A DNA stretch of 64,000 nt from Rugalucina vietnamica. Taxonomy: Eukaryota; Mollusca; Bivalvia; Lucinida; Lucinidae. The DNA lies in contig OZ024870.1 of the NCBI GenBank assembly GCA_964017185.1, forward strand, positions 30,341,621 to 30,405,620, read 5' to 3'. Both the position numbers and the translations under genes were made by a program. Below, piece after piece: positions 1 through 11,332 of the stretch (position 1 is the stretch's first letter; the number at the start of each line of letters is the position of its first letter). The notes under the pieces are model-generated. The model was not told the origin of the DNA, made no database searches, and saw only the letters and a list, made by a program, of their open reading frames with translations.

Positions 1-1885
1 AAGATATTGATCAACAAATTCAATTATTTCCTGTTCTGACTTTGTTTCTAAAGTTGGAGCATTTTCTACCCAAACAAGCATGTGAATATGAGGGGAGCCA
101 CGTTGCTGAAACTCAACTCTATAAAAATAGTCAAGTACCTTTCCAATTGGCTCAGAACTGCTTTTTAGAATTGCATTGAGGAACTCTTGAACCCTATGAT
201 CAAAGTACCTTGAACATGTAACTGGGTCTTTCTGAACTAGCTTTGTTTTCTCGTGCCAAGTAAGCCTTTCTAATTCTGTTTCAGAATATTCAATACCATC
301 ATTCAATTTTGCTAACATCTTCAACAGATCTGTCCATCTAGTATCGGCAGCTGACAATGACATAAACCAAGTAGGCAAAGAAAGTTGTCTAATCATTGCA
401 AAAATGTCTTTCTTGCGCATTTCTAAATAGGCAGGTGAATTTCTCAGTTGGCGAAATATATAATAGCCTTCATCAAGATTTACAAGTTTGTCCAAATAAT
501 TTGCATCTCTAGCTTCAGCTGCAGTTATTTTTTGACCTCGCTTTTTACATCTTCTAACAGCCAAGTTGACTTTATCACTGATTTGTTTCATCTGCAGCTT
601 TTTGTGTTTAAAGAATATGTTTGGAACTGACTGTGCAGCTCTCCTGTCAACACTTCTCAATTCCCATTTGACAATGTCACTATAATGAACAGGAACAATT
701 CGCTCTTCCTTACTAGGTGGTGTTTGTCCACAGAAAATGGATGGGAAGCACAAATACTCTGCATCTTTATCATTATATAGACTTAAAGGATGTTGTCCTT
801 CACCTGGTGCGAAAGTGAAAACTTTGTCACACTTATTGTCAATATCAGCATCATCCACTAATGTATCTATATTGCCAACATGGTCATTAGCATCTATCTC
901 ACTATAATGATCAGAATCATAATCAGTTGGTGCATCAGTGTCCTTTTTACTTGTGATTTGTTCCTGCTTTTCATTATCCATGCTATGTTTGTCATTAGTT
1001 TGTTCTCTTGAAACTCCTAAAAACTCTCTGACTGTTTCCTCTGCACTTTCATTAATTCCCTGAAACCAGTCATCATCAATTACTATGCCAGAGTTCTTGT
1101 ATAGTTTGCTGTTGTTCATAAGCCAATGAAGAGCAGTTAAAACTCTTAATGGTCTAACATTTTCTTTAAAGTCAACTGTTTTATAGGAAAGTTTCTTTTT
1201 CAACTGGATAGCAACTGTAAAATTATCATCCATTGGCCTTGGCAGACAGTTTATTGTAGGCTGAATATCAACAGGTACGTTAATCACATTTCCTTTCAAG
1301 GAGTACTGGCCACCACGTGGTAATTCTCTTATCTGCATAAATGGAATACGCAGTGCTATTAACCTTTCTTCTAATTGATGTAAGGTTAGCTCTGGTGGCT
1401 TGATTGGCCACTTCATTCCATTAGTTACTGATAGCTTTGGAATTTTGCTATCTCTTAAGGCACTTAAGCAAGTATGACATATCCATTCTTTATTATTGAC
1501 AGATATAAAGTTTGTACAATGCTCTCGTTTACTTTCTGCTGGAATATGGGTATTCTTTAACATAGAAACACTTTTCCTGAACCATGTCTGGTGACAACAA
1601 GAACAGACATACAAAGGTCCAATGGAAATATCTGAATGAAATTGTTTGATAGCATTTTCAATATTTTCAAAGTCTTTGTGCTGAGGTTTTGGAACGCTAT
1701 CTGTGTCATGCTTACATCTTTTTCGAGGAACATTAATTCCAGAATTATCTTCAAATTTTCTTTTTTCCTGCCTTGCTTGTTGTTTCTTAATTCTCTCACA
1801 TTCAAGAAAATAAGGATTTTCCCTTGCCTTCTTTTTTGATGCATTCTGGTATACGCACAATACTTCATGAATATACGTATTCTCT
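1..1885 (-). pseudogene. Helitron_like_N / Rep region, frame-shifted from the upstream ORF, partial
   Basis: Translating the minus strand from about 1885 in the frame whose codons start at 1560 gives one open frame to base 1. It reads GPLYVCSCCHQTWFRKSV (Cys-rich), WICHTCLSAL, MKWPIKPPELTLHQLEERLI, QYSLKGNVINVP, PTINCLPRPMDD, EYLCFPSIFCGQ, FRQLRNSPAYLEMRKKD, LPTWFMSLSAADTRWTDLL, and finally the Rep HxH motif RGSPHIHMLVW. This order is that of the Helitron_like_N domain leading into the Rep endonuclease. The catalytic tyrosines and the Pif1-like helicase lie beyond the window. No stop was found in this stretch. Confidence 0.85.
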
Positions 1886-3941
1886 CCTTTGCATTAAAAG
1901 TCTGATTTTTTCTTGCTGATTGCTTTGATTGCAACTGATACACAGTTTCCTTTGCCTTAAAAACAGGACTGGTTCTCACAGATTGCTTTGATTCTCTTTC
2001 CCTTGCTTTGAATGCTGGATTTGCCCTTGCAGATTGCTTTGATTCCAACTGATACAAACTTTCTTGGGCCTTAAAAACAGGATTTGTCCTCGCAGATTGC
2101 TTTGATTCCAACTGGTACTGTGTTTCTTTGGCCTTAAAAGCAGGATTTGTCCTTGCAGATTGCTTTGAATCCAACTGATACTTTGTTTCTTTGGCCTTAA
2201 AAACAGGATTTGTCCTTGCAGATTGCTTTGATTCCAACTGATACTTTGTTTCTTTGGCCTTAAAAACAGGATTTGTCCTTGCAGATTGCTTTGATTCCAA
2301 CTGATACTTTGTTTCTTTGGCCTTAAAAACAGGATTTGTCCTTGCAGATTGCTTTGATTCTCTTTCTTTTGTTTTGAACATAGGATCTTTTCTTGCTGAC
2401 TGCTTTGATTCCAACTGATACTTTGTTTCTTTGGTCTTAAAAACAGGATTTGTCCTTGCAGATTGCTTTGATTCTCTTTCTTTTGTTTTGAACACAGGAT
2501 CTTTTCTTGCTGACTGCTTTGATTCCAACTGATACACATTTTCTTTGGTCTTAAAAACAGGATTTGTCCTTGCAAATTGCTTTGATTGTTTTTCTTTTGC
2601 TTTGAATGCTGCATTTTGTCTACATTTTCTTTTATAAATTTTGTAATACTCCATTCGATTGTTTTTTCTTTTTGCCCCTAGTGCTTTTTTGGATTCTGCC
2701 GATGATATGCTTGACATACTACTCTGTGCTTTGTGGGCTTGTTTCAACCTTTGATCATTGAAGTAAGATTCCATATTATGTTCCATTTGATCTTTACAGC
2801 TCTGTGTTTCTTCAGTCTTTTTAATTTTGATAGGTAAGAAGTCAAACTGTAAGTTGGTGTTGGTATCTAAATTTAAACTGTCATAAAATGCATACATATA
2901 TGTAACTAGGTCATTGATACTTGTGAAAGTTATATAACAGGATGTACCATCATTTGATGAAAGTCCATTTTCTCCATGAGAATGAGAATCAAAAAACACA
3001 TACATGCCATTCTTTCTAAATACTGCAGAGCATATGGCCCCAATGGTTAAAAGACCTGATGATGTATACAAAAAGACTGATTGCAATACTTCATGAAGTG
3101 TTGGCAAACCCAGATTTTGAGTATCTAAAAGCACGCCACTTACAATCGGCAGTTTCTCAGATGTAAATTTTCCTATCTCTACTTTAAAATCATCTGGAAT
3201 TTCTTCTAAAGTCAGCAGGTGGTGAATGAATTTTCCATCTTCTCTCAATTTGTTTATAACACTCCGATATAGAACATCTCCTTCACAAAGCACCTTGTCT
3301 AATATAGAGCTCTTTTCAATATCAAGGCAGGAAGAGTATGACAGCATACATAATGCATTACATGTGCACTGATATCCTCTAGATTGCTCAGAAAATCTGA
3401 CATCATTCTGATGAAAACTTCCAAAGACCAAATAACTTGCATTCCACAATTGTTCAGATGATCTTACTGCTTCATAACACATCACATCATTATCTAACCC
3501 TGGTTCCGATGAATCTCTGTTGAAATGCTGCTGTGCTAAATTGTTTTTATCATGCCATGCATGTTGTTGGAACATTGTTTTTTGTGAACAAACTGTTATA
3601 TCTGCTCTTTCAACAACCCTTGATTGATAATCAACATCCACGCCAGGAAAAGTATCGAGAAATACTGCATCAAAATCAGTCTGCACATTTGAGCTAACAT
3701 TTTCTATGAGCTTGCTAAGATCATTAAGTAACTGTTTAAACTGACTGATGTTTGCCTGCGTGTCCTTTTTAGCCTTTATATGTTTTGAATCAGGACTTGT
3801 CAATAAAGCATTCTCTAACAACTTCTTATCCTGAAACTCAGTCTGTTTATTTTGTATATTTTCCACGTCTAATTCAGTGTGGTAAACTGGCTGTTTCTGA
3901 TCATATGCCTGTTTCTTTTCATGACTTTGTGCCTGCATCAT
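1557..3941 (-). pseudogene. Helitron protein middle part: C76-like cysteine protease domain plus charged repeats
   Basis: The open frame is 794 codons. Residues about 172-355 resemble the papain-like deubiquitinase fold of the peptidase C76 type. There is a Cys-rich start, SRGYQCTCNALCML, with Cys192 or Cys194 as candidate nucleophile. An upstream FHQND at 176-180 could supply an oxyanion Gln. FFDSHSHG at about 316-323 would supply the Asp-x-His pair (D318, H320). Residues about 440-690 are a degenerate 20-21-residue repeat (SKQSARTNPVFKAKETKYQL), probably coiled and nucleic-acid binding. The last roughly 90 residues are out of frame. From about 1885 downward the real Helitron reading continues in another frame, so the printed C-terminus is an artefact of a frameshift. 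The protease assignment rests on motifs only. Confidence 0.65.
1900..2630 (-). repeat. In-frame 60-63-bp coding minisatellite of the Helitron protein
   Basis: About a dozen tandem units each encode ESKQSAR(T/K)(N/D)PVFK(A/T)KE plus TKYQL. They alternate long and short forms because some units lack the TKYQL codons. Unit length stays a multiple of three, so the frame survived expansion. Neighbouring units are nearly identical at 2160-2340, showing recent slippage or unequal exchange. Confidence 0.85.
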
Positions 3942-4211
3942 TTAAAGACTTTCACTTTGTTCTGCCGGCATCCTTTCCGGACTTCTTGCCTGCATCATTT
4001 CAGGACTTGTCTTTGCCGGCATCCTTTCCGGACTTCCTGCCTGCATCATTTCAGGACTTGTCTTTGCCGGCATCCTTTCCGGACTTTCAGTATACTTACC
4101 TCTTGGCCTCTTTCTGTCCAACACTGCTCTATCTCCTCCATCTGTTCTTGACCTCTTTCTCCACTCTGATCTTCTCTCCTCTGACCTCCTCCACTGTTTC
4201 CTTCTAGGCAT
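3942..4211 (-). pseudogene. Helitron protein N-terminus (89 codons, ends at premature stop)
   Basis: This begins MPRRKQWRRSEERRSEWRKR, an arginine-rich start that may bind nucleic acid. About 16-residue repeats of the form SPERMPAKTSPEMMQA follow. The TAA stop sits inside the third repeat unit, and the following ATG ATG CAG codons in the same frame restore MMQA. The stop therefore interrupts a repeat and is most simply a nonsense mutation. Internal re-initiation at 3941 is possible but weaker. A good 3' splice site lies just upstream (see 4224). Confidence 0.6.
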
Positions 4212-4219
4212 GGCTACTC

Positions 4220-4245
4220 ACCTGAAAACAGAAAGAAAAGGCCAT
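4220..4245 (-). other. Candidate 3' splice acceptor in the Helitron 5' UTR
   Basis: On the minus strand a pyrimidine-rich run ending TTTCTGTTTTCAG lies about a dozen bases before the ATG at 4211. This matches a metazoan acceptor and suggests a 5'-UTR intron. No donor was identified. Confidence 0.4.
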
Positions 4246-4890
4246 GTGTAGAATTGCTTAGATCCCAACCTACCAAGAAATCGTCAAAATAGAATGTAGA
4301 GATATCATACTATTGAAGAAGTGAACAAAATTGCTATTTACGAAGATGCTCAGACACATTTTGCAACTTTGCATTATGAAAAATAGATTCTCTTCTATTG
4401 AAGCTTATCTTGTAGTGAATTTGACGTGAACTTAGGGCACTTTGGGTATGAAAAAAGAAGCAGATCGGCTGCTCTACTACACAGGCTGATGTGCCTCTTT
4501 TTTAAACAGATCAGAAAGTATGATATTTCTAGCTTCTTATTTTGAGATTTCATATAGCCACCCAGCAAGCACATGATATAACAACATCACATCAATGTCA
4601 ATGTGACATTATGAAGTCACACTGGCTTTGATCTAACATTGTTTGGATGTCATGTTCACACTAGGTAGACACCTTATCAATATTTTCTAAGATACTTATC
4701 TGTTACTTCAGCAGCATCGCCAGGGTCTGTTCTTGATCTCTATCTCTATTCTCTCCATCTATTTTATAGTATAGCTTCATGCAGTTCAACCTCAAATGTA
4801 TGGCAATTCATCTGAAAATAGAATGAAAGTAAGATTTACCTACATTGTACATGATCCAAAGACAGTCGCAAATCCATGATATTAAAGTAA
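4225..4890. other. Non-coding stretch upstream of the Helitron gene
   Basis: No ORF or family was recognised. It may hold the Helitron promoter and leader. The bases near 4800-4830 partly resemble those near 4210-4240. Confidence 0.3.
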
Positions 4891-4899
4891 AAAAATTGA

Positions 4900-7797
4900 T
4901 GTTGTCATGAAATAGGTCAGGGTCGACCCAGGCTCATCATTTAAGCAAACTATGGTGCACATGAGTTCTTCATCCATCATACGTAGTTTCAAAGAAATTG
5001 GTTTGTCCAAAATGAATTCCCAAAGGAAAAGATATTCTAGCATTTTTAGCATATGTACGCATGGTAACCATTTTGATTAAGATAAGAAGATATTTGAATC
5101 TCACAGATTTATACATGCATATAGCCCCAGGATATGGGCAGTCAACCCCAATGATTTTATATACACAAATCTGTAAATATTCCTACTATTTCAAGCAAAT
5201 TTCCTCATAAATGACCTTTTCCCCCATTTTCTTCCATTCATCTGCCTAGAAGACTTAAGTTGACTGTGTAATAAAAATAGAAGGTTTTTAATATATATGG
5301 GTATAGCTGCCATCTTGGACATGTGACCTGAATTATTTATGAACCCCTTTCATACAGATCCTCCCTATGAAATTTGGCTTTGATATACCATGTGGTTTCA
5401 GACAAAAAGATCTTTATATATTTTGGTAAAATACATGTACATTGCCCCAAGGTGAGGACAGACCAACCCGTGGAGTCCAATTCTTTAAAGAATCATAAAT
5501 CGTCAGTTCATTTACTCCAATCCTGCAAGTTTTTCCCTACAAATGACATTTTAACACTTTTCTCCATTCAAATTCATGGGTGACCTATGTTGACCTTGCA
5601 GTAAAATAGGTCAAGGTCATCCCAGGGTCATGATTTATATAAACTTTGTAAAGCTCCTCTCACTGATCCTTCATGTCAAGTTTCAAAATCATACACCTTC
5701 TGGTTCTAAAGAAGAGGATTTGTGGAGGTTTTTGGTATTTATAGCCATGTCGGCCATCTTGGTCATGTGACCTTGACCATTTATATAAACTTTCATTCCC
5801 ACTTCCTAACAACGCTCCACATAAAGTTTGGCTTCAATTGGCCTAGCAGTTTCAGAGATGAAGATCTTTGACTATCACAGTAATATACATTTATATTGCC
5901 CCAGGGTGGGGGCAGACAGCCCTTCGGGTCCAAATTTTTTCAGAATCATAAATCTTAAGTCCATTTGCCTATTTCCTGCAAGTGTTTCTCTTTAAATGAC
6001 ATTTTAACAATTTTCCCCATTCAAATACATGGGCAACTTACATTGACCTTGCTGTAAAATAGGTCAAGGTCATCCAAGGGTCATGATTTATATATACTTT
6101 GTAAAGTTCCTCTCCCTGATGCTTCATGCCAAGTTTCAAAATCATAGGCCTTCTGGTTCTGGAGAGGAAGATTTCTAAAGGTTTTTGCTATTTATAGCCA
6201 TGGCAGCCATCTTGGTCATGTGACCTTGACCTTTTATATAAACCTTATTTGCTGCTTCCCAAGGATGCTCCATGTGAAGTTTGACTTCGATTGGCCAAGC
6301 GGTTTTAGAACAGAAGATGTTTCAATATTATGGAAATTAGCATGTATATAGCCCCGGGGCATGGGCAGACAACCCCCAGGGGGCAAAATTTTTCCATAAA
6401 TATTAATCTTCTGTCCATTTGCCTATTCCCAGAAAGTTTTACCTATTAAATAGTATTTTACCATTTTTTTCCCATTCAAATGCATTGGCGACCTAAGTTG
6501 ACCTTGCCGTAAAATAAGTCAAGGTCATCCCAAGGTCATGATTTATACAAACTTTGTAGAGCTCCTGTCCCTGATGCTTCATACCAAGTTTCAAGATCAT
6601 AGGCCTTCTGGTTCTGGAGATGAAGACTTTTAAAGGGTTTTGCTATTTATAGCCATGGCTGCCTTCTTGGTCAGGTGACCTTGACCTTTTATATAAACTT
6701 TCTTTGCTGCTTCCCAAGGATGCTCCATGTGAAGTTTGGCTTTGATTGGCTTAGCAGTTTTAGAACAGAAGATGTTTCAATATTATGGAAATTAACATGT
6801 ATATAGCCCCGGGGCAGGGGCAGACAACCCCCAGAGGGCAAAATTTTTCCATAAATATTAATCTTCTGTCCATTTGCCTATTCCCAGTAAGTTTTACCTA
6901 TTAAATAGTATTTTACCATTTTTTCCCATTCAAATGCATTGGCGACCTAAGTTGACCTTGCCGTAAAATAAGTCAAGGTCATCCCAAGGTCATGATTTAT
7001 ATAGACTTTGTAGAGCTCCTGTCTCTGATGCTTCACACCAAGTTTCAAGATCATAGGCCTTCTGGTTCTGGAGAGGAAGATTTTTAAAGGTTTTTGCTAT
7101 TTATAGCCATGGCGGCCATCTTGGTCATGTGACCTTGACCTTTTATATAAACTTTCTTTGCTGCTTTCCAAGGATGCTCCATGTGAAGTTTGGCTTTGAT
7201 TGGCTAAGCGGTTTTAGAACAGAAGATGTTTCAATATTATGGAAATTAACATGTATATAGCCCCGGGGCAGGGGCAGACAACCCCCAGGGGGGGGGCAAA
7301 ATTTTTCCATAAATATTAATCTTCTGTCCATTTGCCTATTCCCAGCAAGTTTTACCTATTAAATAGTATTTTACCATTTTTTCCCATTCAAATGCATTGG
7401 CAACCTAAGTTGACCTTGCCATAAAATAAGTCAAGGTCATCCCAAGGTCATGATTTATATAAACTTTGTAGAGCTCCTGTCCCTGATGCTTCACACCATG
7501 TTTCAAGATCATAGGCCCTCTGGTTCTGGAAAAGAAGATTTTTAAAGGTTTTTGCTATTTATAGCCATGGCGGCCATCTTGGTCATGTGACCTGGACCAT
7601 TTATATAAACTTTCGTTCCCCCTTCCTAAGGATGCTCCACATTAAGTTTGACTTTGATTGGCCAAGCGGTTTCAGAGGAGAAGATCTTTGAAATTGTGGA
7701 CGACGGACGACGGACGGACGGACGGACGGGCGACGGACGGACGCCGGAGCATGGGTATACTATAAGCTCACCTGTGAGCCTTCGGCTCAGGTGAGCT
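4900..7797 (+). repeat. Family A tandem-array element, about 455-bp units, 3' hairpin
   Basis: About six units are recognised by the anchor 'aggtcaaggtcatcccaggg' at about 4913 (diverged), 5600, 6053, 6507, 6968 and 7424. Spacing settles at 453-461 bp, and the last three units are nearly identical. Each unit carries 'gcggccatcttggtcatgtg' and 'ccttctggttctgga'. After the last unit comes a run of GACGG repeats (7698-7745), and then the terminal hairpin at 7765-7797. No protein is encoded. The left end is not recognisable, so the element may be 5' truncated. The layout matches HINE/pearl-type non-autonomous elements. Confidence 0.75.
7765..7797. repeat. Terminal hairpin of family A element
   Basis: The outer arms AGCTCACCT and AGGTGAGCT enclose an inner stem GAGCC-TTC-GGCTC. 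Near-identical hairpins close the elements at 37141-37174 and 50255-50288. Confidence 0.9.
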
Positions 7798-8029
7798 AAA
7801 AATCAGCAACATTTTCCATAAAGTTGGTAATATGAGGTATAGAAAAGTTATGTTGCAGCATTCATCATCATTTTCTACAAAGCGATCACAGCCAGACGGA
7901 AAAGGAAAAAAATAATGAGAATAAAATAATAAAAAATGGAACGTTTTTCGTTGGTGACGTCGAAAAGATGTGATTGTGGCAAAAAAATGTCATTTTCTTA
8001 TTCACCTAGATTAAAACCAAAACATTCTG

Positions 8030-8310
8030 CGACAAAATGTTCGCCGCTGCAAGCAAAATTGCTGCCTACTTGACTGTTTTTCGCTGTAGCAAAATAGCTG
8101 TTTTCTTGACCAATTTCGCTGCAGCAAAATTTCCGCTAACTTGACTGTAATTTGCTACTGCAAGTTTAATTGTAACGCTGCAAGCAAAACTGCCATTTGC
8201 TGTAGCAAAATTGCTGCTACATGTAACATGACCGACTTTGCTGCAGTAAAATTGCTGCTAACTTGACCGTTTTTGATGCAGCAAATTTGCTGCTAATTTG
8301 ACAGAGCTGA
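8030..8310 (+). repeat. Degenerate minisatellite with the motif gctgcagcaaaattgctgc
   Basis: Several irregular 30-60-bp units combine 'GCTGCAGCAAAATTGCTGCT' with 'aacttgacyg'. Much of each unit is self-complementary (GCAGCAAA...TTGCTGC), so the stretch could fold. Nothing coding is visible. Confidence 0.6.
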
Positions 8311-9406
8311 CCATGTAGGAAAAATAAGTCAAATCAGCTGGTTCTCCGAATCGCTTTATTTTTTCGAATGGTACTTTATTGACCTTCTACTGCGGTCATG
8401 TACCATCAGTAAAGCAAAGAGTTGTTTACAAAAATAGAGACATTGGCTAACGTGATAAAAATACATGTATTTGAGTGTAGCAGTATGGTTATATTTTAGA
8501 AACAAAATGTTTATGTTCTTGTGTGTCTACCGTACACTTCACCTATTTTGAAATCATTCAGGTGAAACACAGGTATAGCACGAAGACAACAAGCATAGTC
8601 ATCTTTACCTCAATTATACATTGTCAGCTGTGGGACCCTATCTCAACAATGAAATCATCCAAGGCTGGGCTTAGCTAAGCACTGCCCTGCAGATTGAAAA
8701 AAATCCAAGTATAAATTTACTCCTGGGTCTGACCAGATGCAAATTTTATTTTTACAAATACACACGTGTAAATTTACTATTATCTGCCATGTGAACGCAA
8801 AGTAAAATTTACCCATGAGTATTTTTATTTCAAGTCAATATTCTGCTTTTAGATAACGAATTTTCACATTTTTTGTTCCTAACTGATTATATGACAGTTG
8901 CTGAAACTGTGGACATTGTTGCTAAATAAGAGTTTATTGCCATTCATAACATTTTAGATCATATGGAGTGCAAACAGCCACACTATTTCTTCATCATTCT
9001 TGGTTAGAATTCTTGGGGCATTTTAACAGTAATTCCTTGTAAAAGGATGAAAAAAAGGAACTGTATAACTGCTAAGGTTATGCCTGACCATTACATGATT
9101 CCCCTCTGCTGCCAAAGTCTACATGAACACCTTGAAGCTGCCTCTTCTTGTTTTGCAAATACAGAAAACTTAAATGAACAGGTTTCAATCCAGAAATGAT
9201 AAATTTACCTACAAAAATACTCCTGGCGATAAAACCCATGCAAACGCAATTTAAATTTACTCTCAGGTTGATTTGCACACCGGAGTATAAATACACACCG
9301 GAGTATATTTACATGGGTGTATTTTTTGCGCATGCGAATTGGACTTTAAAGTATCTAAATAAAAGTGCAAATACATGTAGTTTAAACTAAAGACTGTTTT
9401 ACTCAC
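8311..9406. other. Intergenic DNA where sulfatase exons 7-8 would be expected
   Basis: No sulfatase exon homologous to 38984-39135 or 37518-37792 is visible. The part from about 8690 to 9395 contains repeated 'aaatttac' and 'ggagtata' motifs in opposite orientations and may be an old MITE insertion, but its termini are unclear. Confidence 0.35.
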
Positions 9407-9969
9407 TTAATTGTATCCCATTGGTTAAAGCCATCTAAGGGTTTGGTTCCATTCAAATTACCTCCAGCTATATGGACCAGAGTCGGGAACCAGTCTGTCA
9501 CGTGCATTAGTTCATGTGATTTGTTTCCTACAGCACCCTCACTAAGAAGCTTGCTGTGGACAAAGCCCACTCCATGGACACCTCCCTCCCATAGAGAACC
9601 TTTCCAGCCTCTTAAAGGATAATTGCTGCCACCCGCCAAAATCTGCCCTCCGTTATCTGTAATGTTCAGTACCATAAAATGAATATTTTGTTCACAGGAC
9701 ATAATCAAAATAAACTAAAAAGCAGATTGAGAATATTTTGAAGTACATGTATAAATATTTCAATTTATCTGATTTTAAAATCAAGTACTGAAAACAACAA
9801 ATTTGTATCATTATGATGTCTGTATGCTTATAAAAAGCTACACATACCTGTTGAGAAAATTGTAACTGTATTATCCCAGATACCCTTAGCTTTAAACGCC
9901 TCTGTAATATTACCAACAGCTTCATCCAGAGCAGAAACCATTCCTATTTGAAAACAATAAGAGTTAGAT

Positions 9970-10203
9970 GAGCTGCCGCACGGGAAAACCAACAAACTGC
10001 ATATAGGCGAAAACAAAGGTGCAGATCAGCTTCGCAGTAACTGCGAAGCTGATCAGCACCTTTGTTTTCGCTATATGGATAGTACAATTCTTCTACTTTC
10101 TAAATCCAAAATTTCCAGCCTCTAACCATCTTCTGTGACTGTACAGCCCGGTTTGTGTCGGAACTGGTCAGAACCCAAATTGTTGGTTTTCTCACACACA
10201 GGA
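9970..10203. mobile_element. P-type palindromic MITE (sulfatase copy 1, intron 4)
   Basis: It has the ends 'gagctgccgcacgggaaaac' and 'ttgttggttttctcacacac'. In between lies a strong central palindrome of 'cgaaaacaaaggtgcagatc' type around 'cttcgcagtaactgcgaag', followed by 'gatagtacaattcttctact'. This is one of seven family members in the window, each about 160-260 bp. Confidence 0.75.
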
Positions 10204-10247
10204 TTAAATTTGAAACAACTCCACTTTTTGGGTGTTCAGCATAAAAT

Positions 10248-10481
10248 GAGCCGCTCCATGGGAAAACCAACAATCTGCATATGCGAAAACAAAGGCGCAG
10301 ATCAGCTTCGCAGTAACTGCGAAGCTGATCAGCGCCTTTGTTTTCGCTACACGGATAGTACAATTACTCTACTTTCTAAATCCAAAATTTCAAGCTTCTA
10401 GCTCTTTTCTGTGCTTGTACAGGCCGATTTGTGTCAGACCTGTTCGGAAACCACATTGTTGGTTTTCCCACGAGGTGGCTC
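10248..10481. mobile_element. P-type palindromic MITE, second copy in intron 4
   Basis: It runs from 'gagccgctccatgggaaaac' to 'ttgttggttttcccacgagg', with the same GATCAGCTTCGCAGTAACTG palindrome. It lies 44 bp from the preceding copy in the same orientation. Confidence 0.75.
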
Positions 10482-10614
10482 AAATATCTCGATGACTGAA
10501 GGCAACAATAGACGTCAGAAATCCCCTAATCAAAGAAATTGTTTGGTCATTGTCTGTCCTTGGATTTTCTGGAGGAAAGCTTTGTTTGAGACAATTAACC
10601 AGTATCACAAGGCC

Positions 10615-10621
10615 CCACCTA

Positions 10622-10659
<38 letters not shown>

Positions 10660-10921
10660 CAGTTTTACGTCCCTTTCAAGATTATTTCAGTCCCTTTCAA
10701 GATTATTTCAGCTCATTTAAGACGGGTCAATCAGTAGGTGGGCGAAAAACGGGAGAACCCCGAGAAAACACACCTGACACACCAGCAAGCAGAACTTGGC
10801 TTGTCTCACATATGGCCAGAGCGGGGCTCAAACCTACACCTGTCACAGTGGTGAGATGATCAAGTGATTAAGAGACAGCGCTCTTAACCGCTCAGCCACG
10901 GGGGCCGCTCCACCTATCTTT
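10615..10921 (-). mobile_element. tRNA-derived SINE with 12-bp target-site duplication
   Basis: On the minus strand the head has an A box (TGGCTGAGCGGTTAAGAG, near 10880-10900) and a B-box-like 'aggtttgagccccgc' (near 10825-10840), as in tRNA-Leu/Ser-type heads. A conserved body follows and ends in a long A tail (the T run at 10622-10654 on plus). Direct repeats CCACCTATCTTT flank it at 10615-10626 and 10910-10921. It lies in intron 4 of sulfatase copy 1. Confidence 0.85.
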
Positions 10922-10988
10922 GCTAGTACTGATACTGACTAGTCTCGTATGCTCCAATCAAAATAGGCAAAATCTTATTAAATTAAAA

Positions 10989-11222
10989 GAGCCTGTGCAT
11001 GAGAAAACCAACAATTTGGGTTCTGACCAGGTCTGACACAAACCAGCCTGTACAGTCACAGAAGACGATTAGAGGCTGGAAATTTTGGATATAGAAAGTA
11101 GAGGAATTGTACTATCCGAGTAGCGAAAACAAAGGCGCTGATCAGCTTCGCAGTTACTGCGAAGCTAATCTGCGCCTTTGTTTTTGCCTATGCAGACTGT
11201 TGGTTTTCCCATGCAGTGGCTC
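10989..11222. mobile_element. P-type palindromic MITE in opposite orientation (intron 4)
   Basis: It runs from 'gagcctgtgcatgagaaaac' to 'ttggttttcccatgcagtgg' with the same core palindrome, and is inverted relative to the copies at 9970 and 10248. Confidence 0.75.
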
Positions 11223-11283
11223 ATTTAATATTGTTTTTATATTAAAATTAGTTTGTGACATTTTGTATGTACATACACTTGTA

Positions 11284-11332
11284 ACTATAGGTAACCAACT
11301 CTGGGTAACTATAGGTAACCAACTCTGGGTTC
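11284..11332 (+). repeat. Two tandem 23-24-bp units
   Basis: 'aactataggtaaccaactct' plus 'gggt' occurs twice in succession, just 3' of the exon 4 donor of sulfatase copy 1. Confidence 0.7.

Larger units (their letters stand above)
1..4224 (-). mobile_element. Helitron, 5' part of a decayed autonomous copy running off the window
   Basis: Read on the minus strand this is the start of a Helitron replicase gene. It has a short basic N-terminal segment, a cysteine-protease-like domain, a long charged repeat array, and then the Helitron_like_N/Rep region, which continues past base 1. The rolling-circle signature RGSPHIHMLVW, with the HxH metal-binding pair, lies at about 65-100. The helicase half and the 3' end are outside the window. 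The gene is broken by one in-frame stop (3942-3944) and one frameshift (near 1875-1890). The element's 5' terminus is not resolved. Confidence 0.85.

Noticed and set aside
1976..2614. 212-codon minus-strand ORF of glutamine/serine-rich repeats
   Set aside because: It is the shifted frame of the Helitron coding repeat; the real frame is 1557-3941.
3785..4207. Plus-strand ORF of 140 codons with PASFPDFLPASF repeats
   Set aside because: It is antisense to the SPERMPAKTSPEMMQA repeats of the Helitron protein.
4900..7797. CRISPR-like regular repeat array
   Set aside because: Units are about 455 bp and wholly repeated, without short repeats and unique spacers; the genome is eukaryotic.
10135..10401. 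ORFs on both strands around 10.1-10.4 kb
   Set aside because: They come from the palindromes of P-type MITEs; the same peptide ([10 protein letters not shown]) appears in each copy.
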